Assembly (NCBI GenBank): GCA_023846275.1
Contig: JAIUJO010000227.1
Location: forward strand, 464,243-528,242
Origin: Vanilla planifolia
Lineage: Eukaryota; Streptophyta; Magnoliopsida; Asparagales; Orchidaceae
Length of the DNA: 64,000 nt
Direction of reading: 5' to 3'
In this document: positions 24,700 through 41,046 of the stretch, in pieces
How the letters are laid out: the number at the start of each line of letters is the position of its first letter
Numbering within the stretch: position 1 is the stretch's first letter
Program-made: the position numbers and the translations under genes
The notes under the pieces: generated by a model
The model's input: only the letters and a program-made list of their open reading frames with translations
Databases searched by the model: none
What the model was told of the DNA's origin: nothing

Positions 24700-27600
24700 T
24701 AAAAATAAATTGAAGCAATGTAGTTTAACTAATCAAAGGAAACTTGAATGTCATTAGACAAGAGATTTAGAGTTATATAAAAATATAATAATAAAAAAGA
24801 AAATCTTTTCAAAAAATAAGGTAAATTATATAAGAGTATTGCATTCTAAGATACTAAAAATATCATGATAACATTTTCAATTATCGAATGAAATATAAAG
24901 AGAAGTATCTCATGAAGCAGGGAGAACCTTATAAAATAAAAATTTCAGAAGTAGAATAATAATTCTTCAATTTCATAAAACTAATTGAAACAAATCCAAC
25001 GACAATTATTTCTTCTCATTGGACCTCAATAGAACTTTCTATGAATTACCAAAGTAAATAAGCATAAATAATAATAAAAGTAATGTAAAGTTCACATGAG
25101 ATGAGATGAAGTGTAACGTTCTACATCATAAAATGATAATTGAAATGCTTAATAAATTGTAGATAAACTTTGGAAAATATATTTTTAGGAAATATAGAGA
25201 TGAGTATTTAAATGAATAGAACTCATTGAGATGACATCAAGACATATGGTTCTTCTTTACTATACCTCATTTACATTTACTATGAATTACAAAATTAAAT
25301 AAGCATAGATAATATCAGATTATTATTTTACTATCAATTAAATAATTATTGATGGTGATATAAGATAAAATGAAATAGTGTAATATAACCAATTCAAAAG
25401 ATTTAAATGTCATAGGAGAGAAGACTTAGATTGACTTAGTAATATAATCTTATTCTAGTGAATTATTTCAAGAAATGAGATAAGTTGTAAGAAAAGTTCA
25501 TATTAAACAAGCCAAACTCATAGGAAATAAAATACATCATAAAAAAGAAATAATTATTTAATTAGATGGAGACCATCATGTTGATCGAATGACAAATTGT
25601 ACATGTCAATTGGAACTCATTTTGAATTATTGTAGATTCTTAATGCAAGCAAGCATAACTAATGGTAAATTATTGTTTTAATATTATATAAATATGTATC
25701 AAAGATGCATTGAGCTATTTTGAAGTAAAGTAATATAACAAAATCAAATCATTACAGTGATCAAAAGAATATATATTTAAGGATATATTTTTATATAATA
25801 AATCCAAGTGAAAAATTTGAACAAATAGGATAAATTGAAGAGGCAACTTGACTTCTAAAGTACTAAAGAGATCGAGTATCACATCATTAATTTTTTAATA
25901 TGTTATAATCAAATTGTATTGTTAAACATACAAAAAAGTATTTAAAAATATAAACATAAACATTTAATTGAATATCGTTTGTTAAGATGACTCCAATAAC
26001 CTTTTCTTTGGTGTTGATCAAACCTTATTTTGAATTTAAGAAAATTAATAGATTAAATAATTTTAAATAATAAAAATATTACTTTAATTGTTAGTAAATA
26101 TATATTAAAAGTAAAATGAAATAAATTGGTATAATATTATAAAAAAATGAAGCAAATAATTTGAAGAAATGAGATACATTGCAAGGAAAATTTACATTAT
26201 AAAATGATAAGGAGATCGAGTGTAACATTCTGATCTTCAAATTAAACATTATAATGGCTCATAAAATGTGAAAAGCATTAGGAAAAAAATATTTAAAAAC
26301 ATGAAAAAGATTGTTTAGTTAAATAGAACAAGTTGAGACGAGTTAATATGTGTTTTTCATCATGATTAGACAATATTTAGAATTATAAGAAATTACTAGA
26401 GTAAATAGACATATATAATAAAAACAAATTATAATGTTAGTATTTAGAAACCATATATTAGTATTGAAATGAGATAACATGAAATACATAATATAAAAAA
26501 TAAACTAAGTTAATTGTCACAAAAGAAGAGATTTATAGTCACTTAATCATATAACGTTATCAAAGAAAACAGAATTAAACAAAAATGAGAATAACTTTTT
26601 AGGAAAGTTGCATTTCAAGATAATAAGCAGATAAGATTCTTGATCGTCAAATAAACTACAAAAAAAAATGTCATAATGCATGCTAATACACTTTAAAATA
26701 AAATATTTTTGAATATATAAATTAATATTTAACATGAAATAACATATCAAGATGAGTCTATGAATATCTATTTAATCCTAATTGTATCATGATTGTTATT
26801 ATTATAAATTACAAATACAAATATGCATAAGTAAAAAAATTATTTTCAATATGAATAAATGTATATATTAAAGTTAAAAATAGAAAATTTACAAATGTTG
26901 TAAAATAAAAATCAAAGTATTGTAACGTTTGCATGAGAGAAGAATTATAGTCGTAAAGTAACACAACCAAATCAAAGTCAAAATTTTGAAAAATTACATA
27001 AATTATACAATAATGTTGCATTCTATGATAGTCGAGAAATTGAGTGTAAAATTCTTGATCATCAAATTTGGTACGAATAAAAAAATCTCAAAAAAAATAT
27101 TACAATACTTACTAAATAAAATTTTAAAAATAGAAAAATAAATAATTAAATAGATAGAGCTCATTAGGACAAGTCAAATAACATTTGTTTGTTCTCGATT
27201 GAAGCTCCTTTGAATTATTAAGAATTATCAAAGTAAATAAGCGTAAATAATAATAAAATAATATTTTAGTAATAAGAAAAGATATACTTAAACTAAAATA
27301 AGACAAATTAAAACAATGTAACATAACTAAATCAAAGTAATATTGTGGTTATATTATAGGGGAACTAGACTTTCATAATAATGCAACCAAATCAAAGTGA
27401 AAACATTTGAAAATGAGAAACATTATTAGGGAAAGCCACATTCTGTAATCCTAAGAAGGTTGCATTAGACATTCTTGATTGTCAAACCCATTACAAATAA
27501 AAATATCTTGTAAAGCATAATACAAACATAAAAATTAAATTTTAAAAATATAGAAATAAATTTTAAATTTGATGCAGATTGTCAACCCTCCTTTGGAATT

Positions 27601-30600
27601 ACATTGAAGTACAAAAGAAAATACACATAAAAAAAGTATTTATTATACTCATTTTAGGCAAATACCATACAAAAGCTAAAATGGGATAAGTTGAAGTAAT
27701 GTAATTTAGACAAATCAAAATGATGTAAAGGATATATAAAAAGAGAATTTGCATTACATAGTAATACAACAAAATGAAAGCAAAATATTAGAAGAAATTT
27801 GATAAATTGAATTAGATAGGAGTATATTAATATAATAATAAGTTTAAGCATTACATCCCAGACAAAAAAAATGTATGAATTGAAATGCCTCGTAAATGTT
27901 CCAAAAGTATTTAAAAATAAAATATTAAATAATATATAAATAAAAAATGAATTGGATAGAACTTATTAAAATGATTCACTTAATATTTATTATGTCTAAA
28001 TTAAACCACATCTCAAATATATTTGAATTACTAAATTAAAAAAGAATAAATAATAATAATTTATTAATTTAATAATAAATAAATATATAATAAAGTTGAA
28101 TTAATATAAATTGAAGTAATGTGATATAATAAAAGAAAAAGAATGTGATGGATGTGTGATAGAAGAAATTGAGTTTCATAGTAGCATAGAAAAATGAATA
28201 TGAAACCTTTTTAGAAAAGAGATGAATTTTATGGAAAAGTTGCATTTGAAACAGTTACGAGTCTGAGTATAACATTATAAATAATCACATGACATAAATT
28301 AAAATGACTCAGAAAACATGACAAAATAGTGAAATGAATGCTAAATCAGATAAAGATCATCAAGATAAATTAGATGAAGTTTGTTACGTATAAATTTGAT
28401 CTTGTTTGGAATTTTTATGAATTACCAAAATAAATAAGAAAAAATTTTAAAAATTTATTTTAACATTTAAATATTTATTAAAGCTTTAATTGGAAAAACT
28501 AAATTGATATAATATAGCCAAATTAAAGTGAATTAATGATCCTTTAAGACTAGGTTTAGGGTTTTATAGTAACAAAACTAAATCAAAAGAAAAAAAATTT
28601 AAAGAAATGAGACATGTTATTTGAGAAACATGCATTGCAAGATAAAAATGTCATTAAGTGTAACATGTTCAATTGTCAATAAGATACAAACTATTATCTA
28701 AAAAGCATACCAAAATCATAAGAAAATAAGACATTTAAAAGTATACAAATTTATTTTTAATTGGATAGGCTTACTAGGTTGACACCAACAAATTTGGTTT
28801 CTTAGTGATCAAGCCTCATTTGTAATTATTATGAATTAAAATTTTAAAAAGAAATAAAAATAAAAAAATTATTATTTTAAAATTTAATAAATATATATGA
28901 TTGCTTAAATAAGATAAATTAAAGAAATCTAATTTAACTAAAGCAAAGTGATGTAAAGGTCACATGAGAAAAATTTAGAGTTTAGTATTATAACAAAACC
29001 ATTGAGGAAATTTTAAGAAATAAGACAAATTATATTAATAATATTGTCTTTCAAGATACTAAAGTAATTGAGTGTAACATTCCTAAATGCCAAATAAAGA
29101 GTCTATCAAAACATCACATAAAATCTTGTTTGGAATTACAATGCATTAAACAAACAAGCTGAAATAACAATGAAAAATTATTTTAATTTAAATTAAGGAT
29201 GTACATATGTCCAAGTGGAACAAATTTAATTAATATAATTTTACTAAATAAAAGTAATGTAAAGGTAACATTAGAGGAAATTTAGAATTACATAGTAATT
29301 TAAGTAAATCAAATGGCAATATATGAAGAAATAAGACAAATTATAAGAAAAAATTGCATGATAAGATACATAGAGATTGAGTATAACATACTTGATTATC
29401 AATTAAGGTGCAAATCAAAAAGTCTAATAAAGTGTGCTAAAACCCTATAAAATAAATATTTAATTATATAAAAATGAATTGTTTAATGGTTGAACTTTAT
29501 AGAAAGGAGTTTAGTGACATTTATTTCATCTCCATCAAGCCATATTTGGAATTACTATGATTTCAAAGTAATTAAATATAAATTATAAATAATATCTATT
29601 TAATTTTTTGTAAGTATTTATAAACAAAGGAATGAGATAACTTGAACCAATCTAATATAACCAAATCAAATTCATGCAAAGCCACATGAGTATGGAATTA
29701 GAGTCACAAAAATGAAAAGAAAACATTTTATAAATGAGACAAATTACATGTGAAAGTTTCATTCCAGGATATTAAAGAGATTATGTGTAACATCATCGAT
29801 CATAAAATAAGGCAAGAATCTAAATGTCTAGTAAATTAAGCTAAAAAAATAAAATTTGTAATATTTAAAAATCTAAAAATGAATACATGTTGGATAGTGT
29901 TCTGGAAACAGCTCAAACAATGTTTGTTGTCTCATTCATACCTCATTTTGAACTACTATGAATTACAAGAGTAAAAAAATATAAATAAACATATATTTTA
30001 TTTTCATATTAATTAAATGTATATGAAAGCTAAAATTTGGTAGATTGATGCAATACAATATAATAAAACAAAAATGATGTGAAGGTCACATGAGAGGAAA
30101 TATATAGTTTGATAGAAACATAACTTAATCAAAGCAACACATTTAGAAAAGTGGGGTAAAGTTTTTTGGAAAACTTTATTCAAAAGTACTATGCAGATGA
30201 AATGTAATATGTTTAACAAAAAAAATTCAAATATGAATCATGATGCCTAGTAAAGATTACCAAATGTTAAAAAATAAATATTTAATAATATTTGATTGAA
30301 TATTTAATTAAGCAGCACCAATGGAGATGAGTCCAATATTGTTTGTTTAGTTTTAATCAAGTATCATAAAGAATTACTATGAATTAGAACATTTAATAAG
30401 CATAAATAATGATAAATTAAACAATTTTATGGCACCAAAGTCAAAATGATGTAAAGGTCACTTGAAATGAGAATTAGAGTTTCATAGAATTTAAAAAATC
30501 AAAGTAAAACATTTGAATAAATAAGATAAATTTTATATGAAATGTTTATTAGAAGATTTTAACTTGACTTAGTGTAATATCATTGATCATTAAATAAGGT

Positions 30601-33600
30601 TTGAATCAAAGTATCCTATAGAATAAGAAAACTCCTTAAAAAATATTTCAAAATATATAAATCAATATTTAATAATATAAAGCTCATCAAGTTGAGTGCA
30701 ATGATTTTTTCCTACATTGAATCATATTTTGAATTATTTCGAATTACATATGTAAATAAGAAAAAAAATCTTATTTTAATACTAAGAAAGTACATATTAT
30801 AATTAAAATTAGATCAATTTAAAAAATTAAATATAATTAAATCAAAGTGATGTCAAGTTTGTAAGATAAAATGTTTAAAACAACATAGTGGTATAACAAA
30901 ATAAAGAGAAAATTTTAAAGAAATGAGAAGTTATATCGAAAAATTACAATATAATATATTAAGAAGATTAAGTATAATATTTTTACCATTAAATTAGGCT
31001 TGGATAAAAATATCTTATAAAATATGATAAAACTCAAGAAAACGAGATATTTAACAATACAAAAGATTTAATTACATAAAGCTTATTGAATGAGAATAAT
31101 GATGTTTGCTTCATCTTGATCTAACATCATTTATAATTACAATGAATTAACTAAATAAATTAGAAAAAATAAAAAAAAAATTATTATTTTAATAATAAAT
31201 AAATGTATATCACTGATAAATTGAGATATATTAAAACAATGCAATATGACATCATTTAGAATTATTATAAATTAATAAAGTAAATTAAAAGAAATAAAAT
31301 AAAAATATTATTTTAATAATAAGTAAATATATAATAAAAATAAATTAATATAAATTAAAAAAATATAATATAATAAATTTAAAGAAAATAATATAAATAA
31401 ATTAGATAAATAATTTAAGAAAGTTTTATTGCAAGATACTAAAGAGGACAACTGTAACATCCCTAATCGTCAACTAAGTTCAGGCCCTACAAAAAATATA
31501 TTTAAAAATTAAAAAAAAACTAAATTTGAAAGAGCATTATCATGCAAGTTTAAAAAAATGTTTGCTTCATCTTGATTAGACTTTGTTTAGAATTACATTG
31601 AATGACCAAGTAAAAAAACAAGCACAATTATTTACTTTTATTTTAATAATAAGAAAATGTATACATATTTGAGATGGAGTAATAGAAATTTCAATAATAT
31701 ATTATAACCAAATCAAAGAACTATAAAGGTCACAAAGGAGGAATTTAGAGTTACATAATAATCTAACCATACTAAAGCTTAAAAATTTTAAAAATTAGAT
31801 AAATTATTTTAAAACTTATGATTCTAATATACTAAGTAGATCAAGTGTAACAACCTCAATAATCAAATGTGTAATGAAAATAAATATCTCATAAAGTCTA
31901 CCAAATCTATCTAAAATTAAAAATATTTAGAAATACAAAAATGAATATCAACTAGAAAGAGTTAATTGTGTTCTATCAAACAAAATTTGTTTAATCTTGA
32001 TTGAACCTCATTTGGTAATATTACAAATTACCTAATAAATAAGTATAAATAATAACAAATAATTTTTTAATATTAAGTATATATATTTAGAATTAAAATG
32101 TGATAGACTAGAGCAATGTAGTATAACAAAACTAAGTGATGTAAATGTCATAAGATAGAAGAATTACAATCTTAAAATAATAAATAAAATCAAAGTAAAA
32201 ATTTTGAAAAAAGAGATAAATTATACAAGAAAGTTGTATTCTAAGAAACTAAGGAGATGTACAGTAACATCACTAACAATCTAAATTGGTGTGAATTTAA
32301 CTGTCTCATAAAACATGTTAAAATAATATGAAATAAAAGTTTTTTAAAATATAGAAATAAATATTTAATTTGATTGAGCTTGTCAAGATGATTACTTGAA
32401 CATCTGTTTAGTCTTAATCAAAGCTCGATTGGAACTACTTTGAATTGCTAAAATAAAAAAGTTAAAAAATAAAGAGTTATTATTTTAATATTAAGTAAAT
32501 ATATATTAGAGCTAAAATGGGACAACTTAAAACAACATTATATAACTAAATAAATGTAGTGTAAAGTTCATAAGATAGTATAATTTGTATTTCATAGTAA
32601 TATAATAAAATAAAGGTAAAACAATTGAAGAAATAAGAGAAATTATGTGCGAAAGTTGTATTCCAAGAGACTTATGACATCGAGCATAACATCCTCAAAG
32701 AATATTACCTTAACTAACAACAAAGTTTTATTTTAATAATAAGTAAATATATATTAAAACTAAAATGAGATTAATTAAAACACTAAAATATGTCCAAATC
32801 AAAGAAAAGTAAATGTCACATAAGAGGAGATTACAATTAAATAGTACTACAACAAAATCAAAGAGAAATATTTGAAGAAATATGATAAATTATATAAGAA
32901 AAATGTAGTCCAAGTTAGTGAGGAGACTTACTATGATATCTTTAATCATAAAAAATGATACGAATCAAAATACTTAAAAAGTATACGAAAACTTTAAAAA
33001 AATATTAAAAATGTAAAATTAAAGGGTTATTTGGATTAATAAAGTTTATTGGGGTCCAATAATATTTGTTTCTTCCGCATCGAATATTTTTTTCAAATAC
33101 TAAGATTTACAAAGTAGACAATTAGAAATAATAATAAAGTATTATTTTAGTAAAATATAAATATTATTTCAATAAAATGAGATAAATTAAAGCAATATAA
33201 TAATAAAATTAAAGAGATGTAAAGGTTAGATGAGAAGAGAACAATTGTTTCAAATAAATATAAATAAGCAAAAGTTAAACTTTTTAATAAATGTTATACT
33301 TTTTTTAGGAAACTTGAATTCAAAGATACTATGGTGTTCAAGTGTAACATCCTTTTTTGTGAAATATGTTATGAATTTAAATGTCTCATAAAACCAACTA
33401 GAATTATAGAAAATAATATTTAAAAATATAACAATGAGCATTTAATGGGCAATGCTCATAGAGATGCAACTAATGACATTTTTTCTTCACCATTAAACCT
33501 CTTTCAGAACAATTATGAATTACATAATAAATAGTGATAAATAATAATAAATTTCTTTTATATTAAATAAATATATATTAAACTGATATAATATAACAAA

Positions 33601-35449
33601 ATTATAGTGATGTAAATGTCACACGAGAGATGATTTAGAATAATATAATAATATAACTATATCAAATGGAAAAATTTGAAGATATTAAATAATTATATGC
33701 AAAAGTTGCATTTGAAGATAATATGGTGATCAAGTACAATATCATCGATAGTAAAATAGGGTACAAGTCCAAATGTCTTGCAAAAAGGCCAACATCCTAT
33801 AAAATTCTAAAACTAAAAATAAATATCGAATATTAAGTTTGGTAGAGTTGATTAAGATTGTCTAAGATTTTCCCTATGATCTTCATTGAACCTCATCTTG
33901 AATTATTATGATTATTATGTAAATAAGCTTAAATAATCATTTATTATTATTTTTGTACTAAGAAAACCTAATTTAAAACTAAAATTAGTTAACTTAAACT
34001 AATGTGATCTGACCAATTCATAGTGATGTAAATGTCAATAACAAGAGTATAAGTGTTCATCGTAACATAAAGAAATAAAAAAAATAATTTATAGTAATAT
34101 CATGAATTATATTTAAATTTTACATTAAAACATAATAAGCAAATTGTGTGAAATTCCTTATAAAATATAGTATCAATCAAAATTACTCAAAGAGCATTTG
34201 AAAACCCTAAAAAACTTAATATTTCAAAAACTAAAGATAAATATTAAATTAGATTGGGCTTATTGTGATGGGTCTAGTGATGTTCATTTTGTATCACTAG
34301 AGCCCCATGTAAAATCATATGACTCATAAAAATAAATGAACATAAATAATGACAAATTATTACTTTATTATTAAGTTAATATATATTAAAGATGATATGA
34401 GATAGATTGATATATTATAATATAATCAAATCATAAATATGTAAAGGTCATACTAGAGGAGAACAATAATTTCAACATAGCAAAAACATAAGATTAAGAA
34501 AAATTGAAGAAATTAGATAAAAGTTGCGTTCCAAAAAAATGAGGATGTCGAGTGTAACCCGTCAACCATCAAATAATGTAAAAATCAAAATGATTCATAA
34601 AGTATGCAAAAATCTTATAAAATATTTCTTGAAATATAGAAATATATATTTAATGAAGAGGAGTCTAATGTCATGCCCTTGATCATGATCAAATCTCATT
34701 GAGAAAAACTACAACTTATTAATTATACTAATAATAAACAATAAGAAGTTATTATTTTAATATTATGGAACTATATTGCAAAGCTAAAAAAGTGATAAAC
34801 TATAAGGAATATAATAAAACCAAATAGAAAATTTCGAAAAAGACATAAATTATAAAATATGTTTGCATTTGAGGATACGAAAGACATCAAGTGTAACACC
34901 CTCGATTGTCAAATAATGTACGAATGAAAATTCTAAAAAGGCATGTCAAAACCATATAAAATAAAATATTTGAAAACACAAAAAATAATTTTATTTGGTA
35001 ATGCTCATCAAGAAATGTCCAACCATATTGATTTCACCTAGATTTGATATTATTGGAATTGTCGTAAATCAATAAATAAAATTAGTATAAATAATAATAA
35101 TTTATTATTTTTAAAGTTAATTAAATTTATATATTAAATTTGAAACAAGATAAATTTAAGAAATATAATAAAGCAAAGTCAAAGTGATGTAAATGCTACA
35201 TGAAAAAGAATTTAGAGTTTTATTGTGATGTAAGAAAATCAAAATAAAAAATTTGGAACTAAGAAAAAAAAATTACAACAAAGTTGCATTGCATATATAA
35301 GGTTATTGGATGTAAAATGCTCGATCCTCAAATATGGTGCTAATCCAAATGTCTAGTGAAGCGAGTCCATATTTACAGTTACAAAGAATTACAGAAATCA
35401 ATAAATATTAACAAAAAAAGTATTCTTTTAACAATATATATATATATAT

Positions 35450-35695
35450 GTATCTAAATTAAACAAAACTTTTGAAGAAATGAGATAAATTATACCATAA
35501 AGTTGCATTCCAAAATACTAAGTAAATTAAGAGTAGTATTTGTGATCTTTAAAAGTCACATGAGATGACAACTAGAGTTTGATATTTATGTATCTAAATC
35601 AAACAAAAAATTTTAAGAATTTAGATAAATTATATCGTAAAGTTGCATTCCAAGAAACCAAGTGAATTGAGAGTAGCATCTAGGATCTTTAAATC
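35450..35695 (+). repeat. Local ~140-bp tandem duplication inside array B
   Basis: About 35450-35552 and 35590-35693 share TATCTAAAT-AAACAAAA, a GAT-AATTATA-C-TAAAGTTGC segment, GCATTCCAA, AAGT-AATT-AGAGTAG and GATCTTTAAA. The pair is much more alike than neighbouring monomers are, so this is a partial-monomer duplication later than the array itself. Confidence 0.7.
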
Positions 35696-38600
35696 AAGCA
35701 TGAATCAATATGCCTTACAAAGTGTTCAAAAAGCATAGAAAATAAATTATTTAAATATATAAAAATAAATATTTAAGTAGATCGAGGTCAATGAGTATTG
35801 CCCAACAAAGCTTGCTTTTTCTTAATCAGACTCTATTTGGAATTACTAATAATTACCAAAATAAATAACCATAAAAATTATTTTTTTTAATTTTAACTCT
35901 GTGTTAATAAACATTGAAGCTGAAAAGTGGTAAATTGATGCTACATAATATGAACAAATTAAATAGATATAAAGGTCACACAAGAGAAGATTTTATGTTA
36001 CATAGTAATGTAACCAAATCTATGTGAAACACTTGAAGAAATGAAAAACATTTATGGTGAACTTTTATTCCATGATACTATAATGATCAAGTTTAACATC
36101 CTTCATCATGAAATAACATAAAAATAAAAATGTCTCGCAAAATGTGACAAATCCCAAGTAAAATTTAATATTTAGAAAAATAAAAAGGATGATTTAATTA
36201 AATAGAGCATGTTACGATGAGACCAAAGGAAAATAATTTTGCATGATCGAACATCATTTTTAATTACTAAAAATTTCTAATGTGAAAAAACACAAATAAT
36301 AATCAATTATATTTTAATATCAATTAAACATATATTAAAGTGCAATTAAGTTAAATTGAAATAATATAATTTAACAAAATTAAAGCAATGTAAAGTTCAC
36401 ACAAATGAAGATTTTGAGTTACATAGTAATATAACAAAACAAAAAGAAAGAATTTGAAGAAATGAAATAAATTTTACATGAAATATGCCTTAAAAGTTAA
36501 GTTTCATAATGAGGTAGTGAAGATAAGTGCAATAAAGCTTTTTTACCTCGATCAAATATCATTTGGAATTACTTTCAATTTCAAAAACAAAAAAGAATTT
36601 AAAATAATAAAAAATTATTTTATAATTATGTATATAAGTAATGAAGCTAAAATTCGATAAATTCAAGATTTTCGAAATATTAAATGAAAACCATGTGAAT
36701 ATGACAAGAGAGTAGAATATGAGTTTTATAGCAATATAGATAAATCAAAGAAAAAACTTTGGGTAAATAAGATATATTATTTGGGATTGTTACATTCCAT
36801 CATATTAAGAAGAATGCATGGAATATCCCCAATTACCAAATGAGTATTCATTTGCAAATATGTTGAAAAGTGTGTCAAAATCCTAGAAAATAGATTTTAA
36901 GATATTAAAAGTAATATTAAATTAAATAAAGGTCATTTATATTGGTCCAATGGCATTACTTTCATGCAGATTAGATCTCCATTGGAATTATTGTGAAATA
37001 TAAAAATAAATTTTTATTTCAATATTTAATTAATATATATCAATTCTAAAATAAGATAAATTAAAACAATGTAATATTACAAAGAAAGGAAAAGTAAACA
37101 TTACAAGATAAAAGATTTAAAGTTGTACTGTAATATAAGAAAATATAAGGGAAATTTTGAAGAAATGAGATAAATTAATTTGAAAAATTGCATCCTAATG
37201 TGCTATAGAGGTTTAGAGTAACTAGATTTTTAATCAAAATAAGTACGAATCAAAGTGACTGATAAGGCATGGCAAAATCATATAAAATAAATTATCAAGA
37301 TTTATTTAAAAAACAAATATTTATTTGAATGGAGATCTTTGTGATGGTTCCAACGATATTTGTTTTATCTTTATTGTGCCTCATTGGGAATTTTTTATAT
37401 CAATTTCGAATTAAATAAACTAAAATATCAATAAATTATTATTTTAATATTTATTATATCATAAAGAAGAAATATGCAAAATTAAACGAGTGAAATATAA
37501 CCAAACTAAAAGTAGTTAAAGGTCAAATAAGAGGACAAATAAGATTTCATAGCAAAACATTAATAGAAAATTAAGTTTTTATAAGGGAAAGTTGCATTCC
37601 AAGATACTACGTATGTCGAGTGTAACATCATCGATCATCACATATGAAATGAGTTAAAATGCCTCAGGTAGGTTGCAAAACCATAGAAAATTAAATATCT
37701 AAAAATATAAATATAAAATCATAATTGCATATAACTCGTCGAGATGAATGAGATGAAGTTCATTTTTGTTTCCATGTGATTACTTAGAATTACTATAAAT
37801 TATAAAAAATAAGCATAAGATTTAATAAATTATTATTTGAATGTCACGTAAATTAATAATAAAGCTAGGATGAGAAAAACTAGTGATTCATAATATAAAT
37901 AAAACAAAAAAAATTAAAAGTCACATAAGATGAAAGTTATATTTTTGCATAATAATATAACCAAATCAAAGCAAACAATTAAACAAATGAAATAAAGTCT
38001 CTATAAAGGATGCATTCCACGACACAAAAGAGATCCAGTGTAGCACTTTTAATCATAGAATATGTTATAAATCAAAAAGTAACATAAAATATGACAAATT
38101 TATGTACAAAATATTTAACAAATTGGAAATAAATATTTTATTTGGTAGAGCCCCAAATATAATATCAATGATAATTATTTCTTGTCAATCTAATATCATT
38201 TATAATTTCTATTAATTATCGAAATAAATAACATAAATAAAAATATATTATTATTTTAAAATTATGTAAATGTATATTAAACCTAAAATTTGTTAAATGT
38301 AAACATTGAAATCTTACCAAATTAAGGTGATGTAAGTGCTATATACGTTTAAATTTAAAGTGATTAGTAATATAACTAGATAAAGATAAAAACTTAATAA
38401 AATGAGACAAATTCTGCAAAAATGTTGCATTTCAACTTCTTATGAAGTTTGAGTGTAACATCCTCGATAATAAAAAAAATTAAAAAAATGCCTCCAATAA
38501 TAATTGAATAGAGCTCTTTAATATTAGCACAATGAAGCTTGTTTCGTCTTCATTGAACCTCATTTGGAAGTTTGCCATGTAAATGTAAACAAGCTTAAAT

Positions 38601-38814
38601 AATAATAAATTACTATTTCAATAATAAATAAGAAAAGTTTTGATAAGTAGATAAATTAAATCAGTTAAATATAACAAAATTAAATTGTTATGTATATATC
38701 ATTATAGAATAGAAGTTTTGTTTCGTTATAATATGAGCAAATAAATGCAAAAATTTAAAATGAGATAATTCTTTTGAGAAAACTACATTATAAGATAGTA
38801 AATAGATCTAGTGT

Positions 38815-39507
38815 AAGATCCTTATTGTTAAATAATGTGAAAATTGAATTGTGCCATAAAGTATGTTGAACCCATAGAAAATAAAAAATTTAAAAATATT
38901 TCTATGTACATTTAACATGATAGAGCTCAATTGGATGAGTTCAAAGATATTTGTTTCATCTCTAGTGGGCATATTCTTGAATTACTATTATTTACCAAAT
39001 TAAATTAAAATAAATAACAAGGAATTATAACTTTAATATTTAGTAAATAAGTATTAAAAATAAAATGGGATTACTAGAAGATTTTCAATATAACTGAACA
39101 AAAATGATGTGCAAGTCATAGAAGAGAAGAATTATATATTTATAGTGATATATACCATCAAAGAAAAACATTTTAAAAATTAGGTAATTATTATAAGGCC
39201 TCGTAACAAACTTAGGAGAATGAAAAAACCATCTTTAATTATCTAATCAAGTACAAATTGAAATATCTTATAAAGCATGCCAAAACACTTAAAAGGAAAG
39301 TATATATATATATATATAATATTTAAATAGATAGAGCTCCTTGAGAAGTGTTGAATGTTTTTCTTTCATCTCAATAATGCTGTTTAGAATATGTGAACAA
39401 CAAAAGTAAATAGGCATAAACAATAATAAATTATTTTTTTAATATTAAATAAATATATGTTAATTTTGGAATGAGATAAACTAAAATATTGTGTTATGAT
39501 AAATTCA
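38815..39507 (+). repeat. Source-like copy of a ~690-bp duplicated segment
   Basis: This stretch (about 1.7 monomers) is matched almost base for base by 41146-41840: both contain CTATGTACATTTAACATGAT, TTTCATCTCTA-TGGGCATAT, ACTAGAAGATTTTCAATATA, TTTATAGTGATATAT, CATCTTTAATTATCTAATCA and GAAATATCTTATAAAGCATGC. The likeness is far above that of ordinary neighbours. The TA run here (about 39301-39318) is short compared with the other copy. Confidence 0.85.
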
Positions 39508-41046
39508 AAGTGATAAATAAGTCAAATAAGAGGGGAATTAAAGCTTCATAGTAATATAACTAAATCAAAAAAAATATTTAAGACAACTTTTACTAGAAAA
39601 TTACATTCCAACACATTAGAACAATTTAGTGTACCATACTCGATGTTCCAAATTTTAAGAAACAAAATATTTGAATTGCAAATTTTGATATTTAATTAAA
39701 TAGAGCTCATGAGTTTGAATCCTACAACATTTGTTTAATCTTAATCACACCTCTTAAGTACCAACTATGAATTACCAAAGTAACTAAGAATAAAAAAATA
39801 ATACTTTATGTTTTTTTAATACCAACTAAATATTTATGAAATCTTAAATAAGATAAATTGAAATATATTAACTTATAAAATTAAAATAATTTTATGGTCA
39901 CATGGGAGAAGATTTAGAGTGACATATATAGAACATAACATTAATGACAAACATTTGAAAAAATGTGATAAATTTTATATAAATGTTTCATTTCAAGACA
40001 TCAAATCATTGGTGCGCAACCTCTATGATCATAAAAAAACACGAAATAAAATGTCTCACAAAGCATGCCAGACACCTAGAAAATAAAATATTGAAATATA
40101 TAGAAATAAATATTTGATTAGATTGAGGTCATCTAGATGAATCTAATGACATTTGTTTCGCTTAATAAAACATTGTTAAGAATTACAATAAATTACCAAA
40201 TTAAAAAAAAATTTAAATAATAATTAAAAATTATTTTAATATAAAGGAAATATATATCAATGCTAAAATGAAATTTAATTAAATAATGCAATATTTCCAA
40301 ATGCAAACTAAATAATTGTCACGTGACAAAGGATTTAAAATTATAAAGTAATATGAGCAAATCAAAGGAAATATTTTGAAAAAATAAGATAAGTTGTATG
40401 AAAAGGTTGCATTTCAAGGTAAATAATATAAAAAAATAAATTACTAATTTAATATTAAGTAAATATATATTAAAAATAAAAATAAACAAATTGAAGCAAA
40501 TTAACACTAAATTAAAGTAATGTAGACATAGCACAGGATAATGAAGTTCCATAGTTATATAACTAAATAAAAAGTAAAAAGCTTGAAGAAATGAGATAAA
40601 TTTTATGAGAAGTTGTATTCCAAGATGATAAGAAGAATGTGTCTAAAATTATTGATCATCAAATCAAGTATGAATTAATATATCTTATAAAACATGCAAG
40701 AGCCATAAAAAATGAAATATTAAGAAAAATATAAAAAATAAATAATTGGATAAATCCCATTAAAATGAGTGCAATAATGCATGTTTTTCTCTAAGAAAAT
40801 ATTATTTATAGTTAATACCAATTATTAAATTAAATAAGCATAAATATAATAAATTACTATTATAATATGAAATAAATATATATATATCAAAATTTAAATG
40901 AGATAAATTTAAAAAAGTAATATAACAAAATTACAATAATTAATTGTCACATTATAGGAGAATTAGACTTACATGGTAAAATAAACTAATCAAAGCAAAA
41001 AAAATTAAAAACAAAGATAAATTGTATATAAAAGTAGCATTTCAAG

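Noticed and set aside
36478-36660. 60-codon plus-strand frame (and 46763-46954)
   Set aside because: Both are within satellite monomers; no domain and no conservation with neighbouring monomers.
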